NCBI RefSeq assembly: GCF_038022665.1
Contig: NZ_CP150629.1
Coordinates: forward strand, 1,656,480-1,720,479
DNA from: Methanolobus sp. WCC4
GTDB taxonomy: Archaea; Halobacteriota; Methanosarcinia; Methanosarcinales; Methanosarcinaceae
Reading direction: 5' to 3'
Length of the DNA: 64,000 nt
Shown here: one piece after another, positions 54,428 through 63,012 of the stretch
Layout: each line of letters opens with the position of its first letter
Position numbering within the stretch: the stretch's first letter is position 1
Translations under genes and position numbers: made by a program
The notes under the pieces: generated by a model
Databases searched by the model: none
Told to the model about the DNA's origin: nothing
The model's input: the letters and a program-made list of their open reading frames with translations, nothing else

Positions 54428-54831
54428 TGGGATTCGGACAATTCCTTGCAGCACCTGAAGTAAAGATGAAGATAGTCACCTACAGGGACGTGTTCCAGAA
54501 CACTGCCCAGGAAACATCACGTTTTGGTGAGGATTACGAAAAGCTCTCAGCAGTGATAAAACTGGACCCAAAGGACATCTCCAGACTTACTATCAAAGCC
54601 GGGGAGACTGTTGTTGTCAGGAATGCTTTCGGAAAAGTGGTCGTAACCGCACAGGTATCAGATAATGAGGGAGCTCATCCGGGAATCGCTTATATGGTGA
54701 ACGGTCCCTGGTCAAATGCCCTTGTGCCAGATGAGACAGGCGGTACAGGTGTTCCAAAGTTCAAGGACTTCGAGGCTACCGTGCAGGGTGCAAAGGGTGA
54801 GAAGGTCACAGGGATACAAGAGATATTCTGA
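54427..54831 (+). CDS. fwdD: Formylmethanofuran dehydrogenase subunit D
   Basis: 134 residues forming the molybdopterin dinucleotide-binding beta-barrel domain, a separate chain in Fwd (ISRLTIKAGETVVVRNAFGKVVV; HPGIAYMVNGPWSNALV). It completes the bisPGD site of FwdB. Overlaps the fwdB stop (TGATG). The other subunits (A, C, F) are not in the window, so this is a partial fwd set, probably an extra isoenzyme locus or one split operon. Confidence 0.92.
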   Translation: MGFGQFLAAPEVKMKIVTYRDVFQNTAQETSRFGEDYEKLSAVIKLDPKDISRLTIKAGETVVVRNAFGKVVVTAQVSDNEGAHPGIAYMVNGPWSNALVPDETGGTGVPKFKDFEATVQGAKGEKVTGIQEIF

Positions 54832-54860
54832 TATTTTCTTTTTTAGTGTGGGAGATCGTC

Positions 54861-55187
54861 TCTGTAGAATTCCCCATTTGAATTCAGAAATAAAGTATTA
54901 TCAACTGATGTCTATATCCATCTTTTCGGATTGTGCCGGCTTCGCCGTGACCCTCCGGGATGGTTTTAGTTGTTTATGACTTCCGATCAGGCAATCTTAT
55001 TGTTCCCCTGCAACCTTGTGTTTCTGATGGATCTGTAAAAGTTCGTTGACAAACAAAGAACAATACAACCACCCGCCGCAGGCGGCACGCTTCATCACTA
55101 TTGTCCTGATGTGAAGACCGTTGGAATATTGTAGTTGTTGAAAATTGCTGATTTAAAATTTGTGATTGAAAGGATCTCTACAGAGCC
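54861..55187 (+). repeat. Dispersed intergenic repeat, copy A
   Basis: Ends carry the short inverted repeat CTCTGTAGA (about 54860) and TCTACAGAG (55177-55185), like the MITE at 36741. Inside are GTGCCGGCTTCGCCG (54933-54947), TTGTGTTTCTGATGG (about 55016-55030) and CCACCCGCCGCAGGCGGCAC (55069-55088), all found in the same order on the minus strand of 31527-31930. It lies between the convergent fwdD and the small secreted protein gene. No coding sequence. Confidence 0.72.
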
Positions 55188-55200
55188 CGGCTATTCATAT

Positions 55201-55767
55201 TTAAAGTGTTTCCGGCTCTACATTCTCATAGACTATCACATTATCCTGTCTATAAAGTGCCATAACCGCCTTACCATTAATTGATTTTCTGGTCAGTGCT
55301 ATATGGTAGGGATTCTCGTCGATATCGATGGTCCCGAAAAGGATATTCCTGTGAATTGTCAGTGAGACGCTGCTGTTCTCATATCCTGAAACTTTTCCCT
55401 TGTATGTATGAAAACCTGCTTCTCCAAGGATAAAGATCCCGGATTCGTTGATTAATTTTATCTTTCGCTGGTCTTCGGGGAGCACCTGCTCTGTCAGGTG
55501 CAGTTCAAGGTCGCTATCCGGTAGCGATAACCTGATGATACCATCAGTCGCAGTATGATTGAATTTTTCAGGGTCCAGAGTTATTGTCATCGTTTCAAAG
55601 GGCCACACGTCTGTGATACCTGATGTGCTTTTTTCAATGTTCCCGATATCTACCATCTCAATTTTAGGCTCATAGACATTCTCTGTTGTTACTATAGCAA
55701 CTAATGAAAGAATAATTGTTAAAAAAATAAGGAACGATAATGTCTTTGAAAATCTCTCATTCCACAT
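55201..55767 (-). CDS. Membrane-anchored propeptide-like protein, possibly truncated
   Basis: 188 residues: an N-terminal membrane helix (FLIFLTIILSLVAIVTT), then a beta-rich extracellular domain (ESGIFILGEAGFHTYKGKVSGYE ... SVSLTIHRNILFGTIDID) similar to the propeptide part of secreted archaeal zinc metalloproteases. No protease domain follows, and the stop is only about 14 bases from the end of dispersed repeat copy A. So the gene may be the stump of a longer peptidase cut by the repeat, or a stand-alone inhibitor-like domain. The call rests on general resemblance. Confidence 0.55.
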   Translation of the reverse strand: MWNERFSKTLSFLIFLTIILSLVAIVTTENVYEPKIEMVDIGNIEKSTSGITDVWPFETMTITLDPEKFNHTATDGIIRLSLPDSDLELHLTEQVLPEDQRKIKLINESGIFILGEAGFHTYKGKVSGYENSSVSLTIHRNILFGTIDIDENPYHIALTRKSINGKAVMALYRQDNVIVYENVEPETL

Positions 55768-55835
55768 TTGTATCCACTATGTGAATAAATGCAGCATGCT
55801 ATTTAAAAAAAGTGAAAATTGTTCTATTGCAGTGA

Positions 55836-56042
55836 TCAGTTGTTGTAAGCATCGTATATCTGCCAGACCCATACAATGAATCCCAGCAGGTAGCCTATAA
55901 GGATGAATTGCAGGAACCAGCAGATAACAAGGACCGTCCATATGCCTATAGCTTTGAAGAATTCACCTTTTATTATCTGTCCCAGCCCCGGGATGAAGAT
56001 TGAAAGTAATGCCGGAACCCCATATCTTTTATCGTTGCTCAT
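55836..56042 (-). CDS. Small TM2-like membrane protein
   Basis: 68 residues with two to three hydrophobic helices (ALLSIFIPGLGQIIKGEFF; GIWTVLVICWFLQFILIGYLLGFIVWVWQIYDAY) and the short loop G-x-G-Q-I pattern of TM2/DUF5683-like proteins. Function unknown; such proteins are often found alone. The sequence ends NN, as is common in this family. It has its own AT-rich promoter region upstream. Confidence 0.75.
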   Translation of the reverse strand: MSNDKRYGVPALLSIFIPGLGQIIKGEFFKAIGIWTVLVICWFLQFILIGYLLGFIVWVWQIYDAYNN

Positions 56043-56408
56043 GATCTTAGCTCTTTATTGCTTTTAGTGACCTCATGTTAATGATGTTAAAATGATACAG
56101 GAATATAAAAAAGCTTACATATATCGTCCTTTATTGCTGGCACTATTATTGTTATCAGGCAGTAAAACTTTTAATCCATGCAGACATTAAGCAGTGTTAG
56201 GCGACGATATAAATGTTCATGACCAAATTATCTATCTTTTCTTTCCCGGTTTGTAGGTGATATATCTCTTTATGCACTCTATTTTAATATCATCTAAAAT
56301 TATATATTTAATGAACGCTAAAACGGGTAACATAAAAGCGGGTATCTAGTGTGAACGATCGATCATCTCTTTCCTGTAATTTCCTTTTCTTCGGAGGTTT
56401 TCCTCATA
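56043..56408. promoter_or_regulatory. Divergent region between TM2-like and SRPBCC genes
   Basis: About 365 AT-rich bases with no ORF. A TATA-like AAAATTATATATTTAATG (about 56293-56310) lies upstream of the SRPBCC gene, and GGAGG at 56393-56397 is its ribosome site, 11 bases from the ATG. Confidence 0.45.
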
Positions 56409-56849
56409 ATGAATAAGATCTGTACTGACGTAACAATTGAAGCTCCTATAGATGTGGTCTGGGATCTCCTGACCGATTTTGAGAACTACGAGAAATGGAA
56501 CTCATTCATTCCTGATATCAAAGGAAAACTCGAACCCGGCTCAAAACTTGATATCTTCCTGCAGCCACCTGAGATGAAAGGCATGAGGATCGACCCGGTG
56601 GTCACAAAGGTCGAACCCGTGAAGGAGTTCAGGTGGATAGGTAACCTGTGGGTCAAAGGTATCTTTGACGGAGAACATGCTTTCAGACTTGAGGATCTGG
56701 AGAACAACAGGACAAGGATGATCCAGTGTGAGAGATTCAGGGGTATACTGGCTCCTCTTATATTGTATCTTGTTGGTGAAAAGACCAGAATGGGTTTCGA
56801 AAGTATGAACACAAGCCTGAAAAAGGAATGTGAGAAAAGAAAGGTTTAA
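56409..56849 (+). CDS. SRPBCC-family (polyketide cyclase/START-like) protein
   Basis: 146 residues. Pattern typical of the SRPBCC superfamily: TIEAPIDVVWDLLTDFENYEKWNSFIP at the N-terminus, then beta-strands (PVVTKVEPVKEFRWIGNL; HAFRLEDLENNRTRMIQCERF) and a long C-terminal helix with GFESMNTSLKKECEKR. The fold has a deep cavity for a hydrophobic ligand; the ligand is unknown. It is convergent with citrate synthase, with only a few bases between the stops. Confidence 0.82.
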   Translation: MNKICTDVTIEAPIDVVWDLLTDFENYEKWNSFIPDIKGKLEPGSKLDIFLQPPEMKGMRIDPVVTKVEPVKEFRWIGNLWVKGIFDGEHAFRLEDLENNRTRMIQCERFRGILAPLILYLVGEKTRMGFESMNTSLKKECEKRKV

Positions 56850-56853
56850 GGGC

Positions 56854-57951
56854 TCAAATGGTATGTGCCCTTGGTCTGATAACTCTGTTATCAGAATATT
56901 GTTCCATGCAGTGAGCTATCCATCCTGATACCCTGCCCATTGCGAATATCGAGGTTGCAAGCTCGGCAGGTACATCCAGATACTTGTACACCACTGCAGA
57001 ATAGAAATCCACGTTAGGATAGATCGGCTTTCCTCTCATCTCTACGAATTCGTGGTAAAGGATATGTTCTATCTCTTCAGCCATATCGAACCATGATGTA
57101 TCACCGTTCTCAATTGCAAGTCTTCTGGCAACGTCCTTGTAGATCTTTGCTCTTGGGTCATATGTCTTGTATACACGATGGCCGAATCCCATGACCTTCT
57201 CCTTTCGTTCGAGTTTCCCGAGAACGTAGTCCTTTGCATTCTCAATATTGCCGATCTCGTCCATCATGTCCATGACACCTTTCCTGGCACCGCCATGTAA
57301 CGGTCCCTTGAGGGTGCAGAGTCCGCAGATCACAGCGGAGTACATGTCTGAAAGTGTGGATGCAGCAATTCTTAATGAGAATGTGGATGGGTTAAGTTCA
57401 TGTTCTGCACTTAAAATGAGATCTTTTTCCATTGCCTCTGCTTCAAGCTCGGTTGGCATCCTGCCTGTGAGCATGTAAAGGAAATTTGCTCCGTGGGACA
57501 GGTCATTGTCAGGACTTATAACATCCAGGCCATGACTTCCACGGTGAAGGGCTGCAACGATCGTGGGGAACTTAGCCACAAGTCTTGCAGTCTTGTTCTG
57601 ATTAGCATCTACTGTATGATGATTGTTCTCTTCATCAAAATGGGCGGTGCAGGAAATTGCGGTCCTCAGACCATCAAGTTCTTCGCTACCCAGGCTCAGA
57701 TCCTTAAGGAAATCTACCAACTTGCAATTGATATGACGATTTTCTTTAAGCTTCAGGGAGTATTCGTTCAATTCGGCTTCATCAGGGAGCTTTCCGTTGA
57801 TAAGCAGGTAGGAAACTGCATCATACGGCAGGTCTACAAGATCCTCTATCCTGATCCCTCTGTACATCAGGATTCCCTGGATACCATCGATAAAGGATAT
57901 TTTGGTATCCAGAGCTACTACGCCTTCCAGGCCTTTTTTCATCTCTTCCAT
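56854..57951 (-). CDS. Citrate synthase
   Basis: 365 residues. Conserved segments are LEGVVALDTKISFIDGIQGILMYRG, SAEHELNPSTFSLRIAASTLSD (first catalytic His), GPLHGGARKGVMDM (second), GFGHRVYKTYDPRAK (third His/Arg) and the C-terminal RVSGWIAHCMEQY. It is a si-type citrate synthase with normal length and seems functional. Start at ATG 57951, seven bases after GGAGGA. With aconitase (next gene) it forms the oxidative branch leading to isocitrate and, with isocitrate dehydrogenase elsewhere, 2-oxoglutarate for glutamate synthesis in Methanosarcinaceae. Confidence 0.95.
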   Translation of the reverse strand: MEEMKKGLEGVVALDTKISFIDGIQGILMYRGIRIEDLVDLPYDAVSYLLINGKLPDEAELNEYSLKLKENRHINCKLVDFLKDLSLGSEELDGLRTAISCTAHFDEENNHHTVDANQNKTARLVAKFPTIVAALHRGSHGLDVISPDNDLSHGANFLYMLTGRMPTELEAEAMEKDLILSAEHELNPSTFSLRIAASTLSDMYSAVICGLCTLKGPLHGGARKGVMDMMDEIGNIENAKDYVLGKLERKEKVMGFGHRVYKTYDPRAKIYKDVARRLAIENGDTSWFDMAEEIEHILYHEFVEMRGKPIYPNVDFYSAVVYKYLDVPAELATSIFAMGRVSGWIAHCMEQYSDNRVIRPRAHTI

Positions 57952-58114
57952 ATAAAATTCCTCCGATGGGTCGAAGTACACGTTTTTTTAAAATATGTTC
58001 AATAATACCTTTTGTTTGTCCATATATATACTTTGCTGGATTTTTAACGCCATAATATAATTAGATTGTTTCAAAATATGGACAATCCTGAACAAAAACA
58101 GGAGAACGAACAGT

Positions 58115-60898
58115 TCATTCTCCTCTTACCTTATCTCTCAGGAACTTGTGAAGAATTCCACCGTTCATGTAATATTCAACTTCCACATCGGAGTTCAGGC
58201 GAACATCTACGGTGAAGGTCTTTTCTGTGCTTTCTTCAGTCTTTGCGGTTACTGTTACTTCCCCGAAAGGCTTGAGCTCATCGATTCCTGTGATATCGAA
58301 AGTCTCCTTTCCTGTAAGTCCGAGGCATTCAGCACATTCTCCTTCTTTGAACTGGAGCGGGAGAACACCCATACCTACAAGGTTACTGCGGTGTATCCTT
58401 TCGAATGATTCTGCAATGACAGCCTTGATTCCAAGGAGCTGGGTACCCTTTGCAGCCCAGTCACGTGAGCTTCCTGTACCGTATTCCTTTCCTGCCACAA
58501 CGACAAGCGGAGTACCTTCTTCTACGTACTTCATAGCAGCGTCGTAGATAGGCATTTCCTCGTTCTCAGGCTGGTGTATGGTCCATGAACCTTCCTTGCC
58601 TCCAACGAGCTTGTTCTTGAGACGGACATTTCCGAATGTTCCTCTCATCATGACCTCATGGTTACCACGCCTGGATCCGTATGAGTTGAAGTTCTTCTCA
58701 TCGACTCCCTTTGATATCAGGTACTGGCCTGCGGGGTAGCTTGATGGAATGGATCCTGCTGGTGAGATGTGGTCAGTGGTTATACTGTCAGCCACCATCA
58801 CAAGAGCGCGTGCTCCTTTGATGTCTGCCAGACCGTCCACCTCAAGCGGGAAGTCCTTGAAGAAAGGTGGTTCCTGGATGTATGTTGATTCCGTGTCCCA
58901 GTCATAGAGCAGTCCCTTTGGAGCTTCAAGTTCTCTCCAGAGGTCTGTTCCCTGATAGACATTGGAGTACTGTTCCTTGAACATCTCAGGTGTTACAGCC
59001 TTGCGTATTGTCTCATCGAGCTCTTCCTTGCCTGGCCATATGTCCTTAAGGTAGACTGGCTGTCCGTTAGGGTCACAGGCGATCGGCTCGTTCATAAGGT
59101 CTATGTCGACTGTACCTGCAAGTGCATATGCCACGACGAGCATTGGTGATGCAAGGTAGTTAGCCTTTATCTGTGAGTTGATCCTTCCTTCGAAGTTCCT
59201 GTTACCACTGAGAACTGCTGCAACGGTCAGGTCCTTGTCCTCTATCTTGTTCGAGACGGCTTCATTGAGTGGACCACTGTTTCCGATACATGTGAGACAT
59301 CCGTATCCTACAAGGTGGAAACCAAGTGCATCGAGATATGGCATAAGATCTGCTTCCTCAAGGTAATCTGTAACTACACGGGAACCAGGTGCCAGACTTG
59401 TCTTGACGAACGGCTTGACCTTCAGTCCCTTCTCAACGGCTTTCTTTGCAAGGAGTCCTGCACCGATCATGAGAGCTGGGCTGGATGTGTTGGTACATGA
59501 TGTGATGGATGCGATAACAACAGAACCATGTGTTACTGCAACGACATCGTCAGCACATTTGATCTTTGTGATGCCTGTGTGATGTGGATGTGTGATCTCT
59601 GATACGCTGTATCCACCATCTTCGAGCCAGCGGCTGTAATCCTCGTCATCCCCATTTGGAGCCTTTCCGCTCTTTGCAGCGAACACGTCCTTCATTGTCT
59701 GGTGGAATGCCCTTGACATATCCTGAACAGGTATGCGGTCCTGAGGTCTCTTTGGTCCTGCAAGACTTGGTGTTACTGTGCTGATGTCAAGTTCAAGTGT
59801 TGATGTGAATTCGGGGTCCTCTGCTCCTTCTTCAAGGAAGAGTCCCTGTTCCTTACAGTACTGTCTGACAAGTTCGACCTGTTCTTCGCTTCTTCCTGTC
59901 ATGGTCATGTACGCAAGTGTGACCTCATCGACAGGACAGAATCCCATTGTAGCACCGTATTCTGGTGCCATGTTAGCAAGTACTGCCCTTTCTGTGAGTT
60001 CAAGTGCCTTGTATCCAGGTCCGTAGAATTCCACGAACTTACCTACAACACCGTGCTGCCTGAGCATCTCTACGACAGTAAGTACGAGATCAGTGGATGA
60101 TACGCCTTCCTTGAGCTCTCCTGTGAGCTTGAATCCCACAACTTCAGGGATCGGCATGTAGTATGGCTGACCGAGCATTACGGCTTCAGCCTCGATACCA
60201 CCGACACCCCAGCCAAGGACACCAAGTCCGTTGATCATTGTGGTGTGTGAGTCGGTACCAACGAGTGTGTCAGGGTAAGCGACAAGTTCGCCATCCTTCT
60301 CTTTGAGATGGACCACGGATGCGAGGTACTCGAGGTTGACCTGATGGATGATACCGCTTGCAGGTGGTACTACTCTCATGTTATCGAAAGCATTCTGTGC
60401 CCAGTGGAGAAGCTCGTATCTTTCCTTGTTGCGGTGGAACTCATATTTCTCGTTGCAGTTACGTGCATATGATGTGCCGTAATAATCCACCTGTATGGAG
60501 TGATCGATAACGAGGTCTGCAGGGATCACAGGGTTGATGGTCGATGGGTCGCCACCAAGTCTCTGGGTTGCTGACCTTATAGCAGCAATATCTACAACAG
60601 CAGGCACTCCGGTGAAGTCCTGCATAAGTACCCTTGAAGGATTGAATGGTATGTCGACTGCAAGAACCCCGTTAGGACTCCAGCTTGCCAGGTTCTTCAC
60701 ATCTTCCTCTGTGATCACCTTTCCGTCCACGTTCCTCAACACAGCTTCAAGTAAGACCCTGATGGAGTAAGGTAATCTGGAAATGTTGGTGATTCCCAGC
60801 TCTTCGAGCTTTTTCAAGCGATAGAGGTTTACCTTCTTGTCACCGATAGTGATGGTCTGTTTGGATCCAAATGAATCCTTGAGATCGTCATTTGTCAT
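58115..60898 (-). CDS. acnA: Aconitate hydratase
   Basis: 927 residues, the AcnA/IRP1 length. Cluster cysteines are in ITSCTNTSSP and GYGCLTCIGNSGP; VLMQDFTGVPAVVDIA, GTDSHTTMINGLGVLGWGVGGIEAE and the C-terminal swivelling domain (GSRRGNHEVMMRGTFGNVR; GTGSSRDWAAKG) are intact. It converts citrate to isocitrate. Encoded upstream of citrate synthase on the same strand, with 163 bases between, so probably co-regulated. AGGTGA stands five bases before the ATG. Confidence 0.96.
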   Translation of the reverse strand: MTNDDLKDSFGSKQTITIGDKKVNLYRLKKLEELGITNISRLPYSIRVLLEAVLRNVDGKVITEEDVKNLASWSPNGVLAVDIPFNPSRVLMQDFTGVPAVVDIAAIRSATQRLGGDPSTINPVIPADLVIDHSIQVDYYGTSYARNCNEKYEFHRNKERYELLHWAQNAFDNMRVVPPASGIIHQVNLEYLASVVHLKEKDGELVAYPDTLVGTDSHTTMINGLGVLGWGVGGIEAEAVMLGQPYYMPIPEVVGFKLTGELKEGVSSTDLVLTVVEMLRQHGVVGKFVEFYGPGYKALELTERAVLANMAPEYGATMGFCPVDEVTLAYMTMTGRSEEQVELVRQYCKEQGLFLEEGAEDPEFTSTLELDISTVTPSLAGPKRPQDRIPVQDMSRAFHQTMKDVFAAKSGKAPNGDDEDYSRWLEDGGYSVSEITHPHHTGITKIKCADDVVAVTHGSVVIASITSCTNTSSPALMIGAGLLAKKAVEKGLKVKPFVKTSLAPGSRVVTDYLEEADLMPYLDALGFHLVGYGCLTCIGNSGPLNEAVSNKIEDKDLTVAAVLSGNRNFEGRINSQIKANYLASPMLVVAYALAGTVDIDLMNEPIACDPNGQPVYLKDIWPGKEELDETIRKAVTPEMFKEQYSNVYQGTDLWRELEAPKGLLYDWDTESTYIQEPPFFKDFPLEVDGLADIKGARALVMVADSITTDHISPAGSIPSSYPAGQYLISKGVDEKNFNSYGSRRGNHEVMMRGTFGNVRLKNKLVGGKEGSWTIHQPENEEMPIYDAAMKYVEEGTPLVVVAGKEYGTGSSRDWAAKGTQLLGIKAVIAESFERIHRSNLVGMGVLPLQFKEGECAECLGLTGKETFDITGIDELKPFGEVTVTAKTEESTEKTFTVDVRLNSDVEVEYYMNGGILHKFLRDKVRGE

Positions 60899-61405
60899 AA
60901 TGTCACCTGTTAAATGTAATTCGATAATGATGTTCTATAGGATCAAAACCGGCCCTTCTGCCGGAATTGTTAGTATCGTTTGCCTGTGGCATTCCTAGCC
61001 GTTCAAATAATTCCCTGCCGATATCAACTGTTTTGCTGACCATGATGCCAGCTGTCCGCAGGGTGTTCAGACTAGGGAATAAAAACCCGCATTGAAATAA
61101 ATAAGTTTGCCCTCCTTTAATGTGATTAACTAAGTTTTTGTAATCTGTGGGGATGGGGGTGGAATGGTCTGATCGTTTCTTTATAATTATCGGATTAGTT
61201 TTTGGTAGGATAGTTGTTGAAACTATTTTTATTGTTTCAAGCAAATTGGTAGGACAATCATAGAATATGCTACTCATATCATGAAAAAGCACGCTAAATG
61301 GGATAAAGCATAGTGTGCTGGTTTATTTGAAGAAAAAACAAAGGAAGGGATATTAACTTTTAAGAGTGGGGCTGTTAGGAGAATGATGAAGACTTTAAGT
61401 TTAAT
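60899..61405. other. Gene-poor region upstream of aconitase
   Basis: About 500 bases. A short minus-strand reading frame (from ATG near 61041 to TGA at 60903-60905) would end inside the AGGTGA ribosome site of acnA, but I find no family and weak coding signs. A CCGGCCCTTCTGCCGG hairpin-like stretch (about 60949-60963) lies in it. The part beyond 61090 is AT-rich and unassigned. Confidence 0.35.
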
Positions 61406-62704
61406 TTACTTTTCTAGCTTAGATTGAATTTCTTTAACTATCCCATCTTTGCCTTCTTTATTATAGTCTAAATACCCTATACTATCTGGAATGCCTACTA
61501 TGGATGTATTGTCAATTCTAATTGGTAATATAAATTCAGAATCTCTTTTTTTTGCCTCTGCAGCTGCAACGCTAAACTCAAAATTTGTCCAGTCCTTTTT
61601 TGGATAGTGTTTTGAAATGAAAGGAACCACATATCTTGTATTTGTTGCATATGTTTCTTTAAAATAGCAATCTAGTCTTTTGCCCCACAAATTGCTTTTT
61701 TCATATTCATCATAAAAAACTGAAATTGAGCTTTTTACTAAATCCCCAGCAATTTCTTCAACAATACTTCGATCTTCTCCTGCAAATGAAAAAGCAATAT
61801 CATACTTGAATTCATTATATTTTTTTAGGATAGCATCGTTTGCTCCATCATAATTAGAATAATTGATGTTAATTTCTAACTCTTTATTTCTTTCGTCTTG
61901 TTCTTTTATAAAATAGTTAAGTACATTAATGCCAAATTTTAAGTTATCATTTTCTATAAAGTCAACTAAATAATCTTCAAATAAGTATCCTGTAATTAAT
62001 ACGTAGAATCCCCCCATTTCGTTTACTTTTCCAAATGTGAGAATTCGATTATCAACAATCAAGTCTTCTCTACTTACTACTTGAGTAGTCGGATTTCCAT
62101 GCAGTAAATCTCTACAAACCAAATTTGTCTTCTGGTGAAATGGATCACTAACTGCAATTTTGTCAATATCGTTGAATATTTGATGATATGATGTATTAAA
62201 TTGATACTTTTTGTCTATGTTAATTATAAACTCTTTTAAACTTCTGAAGTGATGTTTTCTATCAAAACCAATAATTTCATCATTTTCGTTCATATATGTG
62301 TCAATACCTAAACCTAAATCTAATGCCTCTAAAAATTGATTTATTTTTGATAAATTATTGGAGTTTAAATCTCCATTGCCAATAGTGTGAAGTATTATCC
62401 CTCCTTTGGAGAAAAATTCCTTTACAGTACTAGCTTCGATTTTTGAAAAATCACTTTGTGGTTGTGGAGTTCCTTCAATTATTAAAACATTATATTTATT
62501 TTTTAAAAAATCATGTGTAGAAATGAGTTCATTTTTAAATTTACTATCTGGTAGTTTTTTATGTATATCATCATCTATAATAGCAAATTTACTATCAACA
62601 ATAGATTCCTGTTTTAATATTGATATGAAATTTTTTAATTTTGTATATGATGATGTATGAGACCTAGGTTTGATATATAAGTGTATAATTTTTGTATTCA
62701 TCAT
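61406..62704 (-). CDS. TIR-domain protein with amidotransferase-like N-terminus
   Basis: 432 residues in markedly AT-rich DNA. Residues about 296-432 form a TIR domain: YDIAFSFAGEDRS (first strand), SISVFYDEYEKSNLWG, and KDWTNFEFSVAAAEAKKR with the WxxxE catalytic Glu near 376, as in NAD-cleaving bacterial TIRs. The N-terminal about 280 residues start HLYIKPRSHTSS and include NVLIIEGTPQPQSDF and FFSKGGIILHTIGNGD, resembling the class I glutamine amidotransferase/ThuA-like fold. No adjacent nuclease, SIR2 or cyclase gene is seen. It may be a stand-alone defence effector, such as an NADase triggered by its own N-terminus. Base composition suggests recent transfer. Confidence 0.82.
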   Translation of the reverse strand: MMNTKIIHLYIKPRSHTSSYTKLKNFISILKQESIVDSKFAIIDDDIHKKLPDSKFKNELISTHDFLKNKYNVLIIEGTPQPQSDFSKIEASTVKEFFSKGGIILHTIGNGDLNSNNLSKINQFLEALDLGLGIDTYMNENDEIIGFDRKHHFRSLKEFIINIDKKYQFNTSYHQIFNDIDKIAVSDPFHQKTNLVCRDLLHGNPTTQVVSREDLIVDNRILTFGKVNEMGGFYVLITGYLFEDYLVDFIENDNLKFGINVLNYFIKEQDERNKELEININYSNYDGANDAILKKYNEFKYDIAFSFAGEDRSIVEEIAGDLVKSSISVFYDEYEKSNLWGKRLDCYFKETYATNTRYVVPFISKHYPKKDWTNFEFSVAAAEAKKRDSEFILPIRIDNTSIVGIPDSIGYLDYNKEGKDGIVKEIQSKLEK

Positions 62705-63012
62705 TTCAACTCTACTATATTTGTTATATATATGTAAAATTGATTTATGAATTTATATTATTTGCTACTCGATAATAATGTCTAATTTTAACATTCCAAT
62801 CAAATCTTCAGAACTATCAAATTAACGATGTACAATCTATATCGAACCTGACTGAAATGCACGTAAAACCGTCAAACCAAAGCAGACATATTAACAGAAT
62901 CAAAAACAGAGACCAATATGTCTCCTGTCCGTGCCGTCCGTGACAAAAAAATGTGGAGAAAAAAAGGAGGTGTGTTCCGTTATTAGCGGAACAATGAGTC
63001 TATTAGTAGCAC
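62705..63012. other. Region between TIR gene and truncated corrinoid gene
   Basis: About 300 AT-rich bases with no ORF. It holds the hairpin terminator of the corrinoid gene and a promoter-like stretch (TTATATATATG, about 62724) before the TIR gene. Confidence 0.45.
62956..62992 (-). terminator. Terminator of the truncated corrinoid gene
   Basis: On the minus strand GTTCCG-N7-CGGAAC (62974-62992) followed after a few bases by CTCCTTTTTTTCTCC. Lies about 20 bases after the stop at 63013. Confidence 0.7.

Noticed and set aside
54932-55088. GC-rich stretch as a possible tRNA or structured RNA gene
   Set aside because: No cloverleaf, no TTCGA loop and no CCA-end fit. The matching inverted copy at 31527 fits a dispersed repeat better.
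60903-61292. Minus-strand ORF of 129 codons ending in the acnA ribosome site
   Set aside because: Most of it has low-complexity or AT-rich composition, no family is recognised and no ribosome site is seen. Only the last 47 codons look slightly protein-like, so it is mentioned as intergenic content only.
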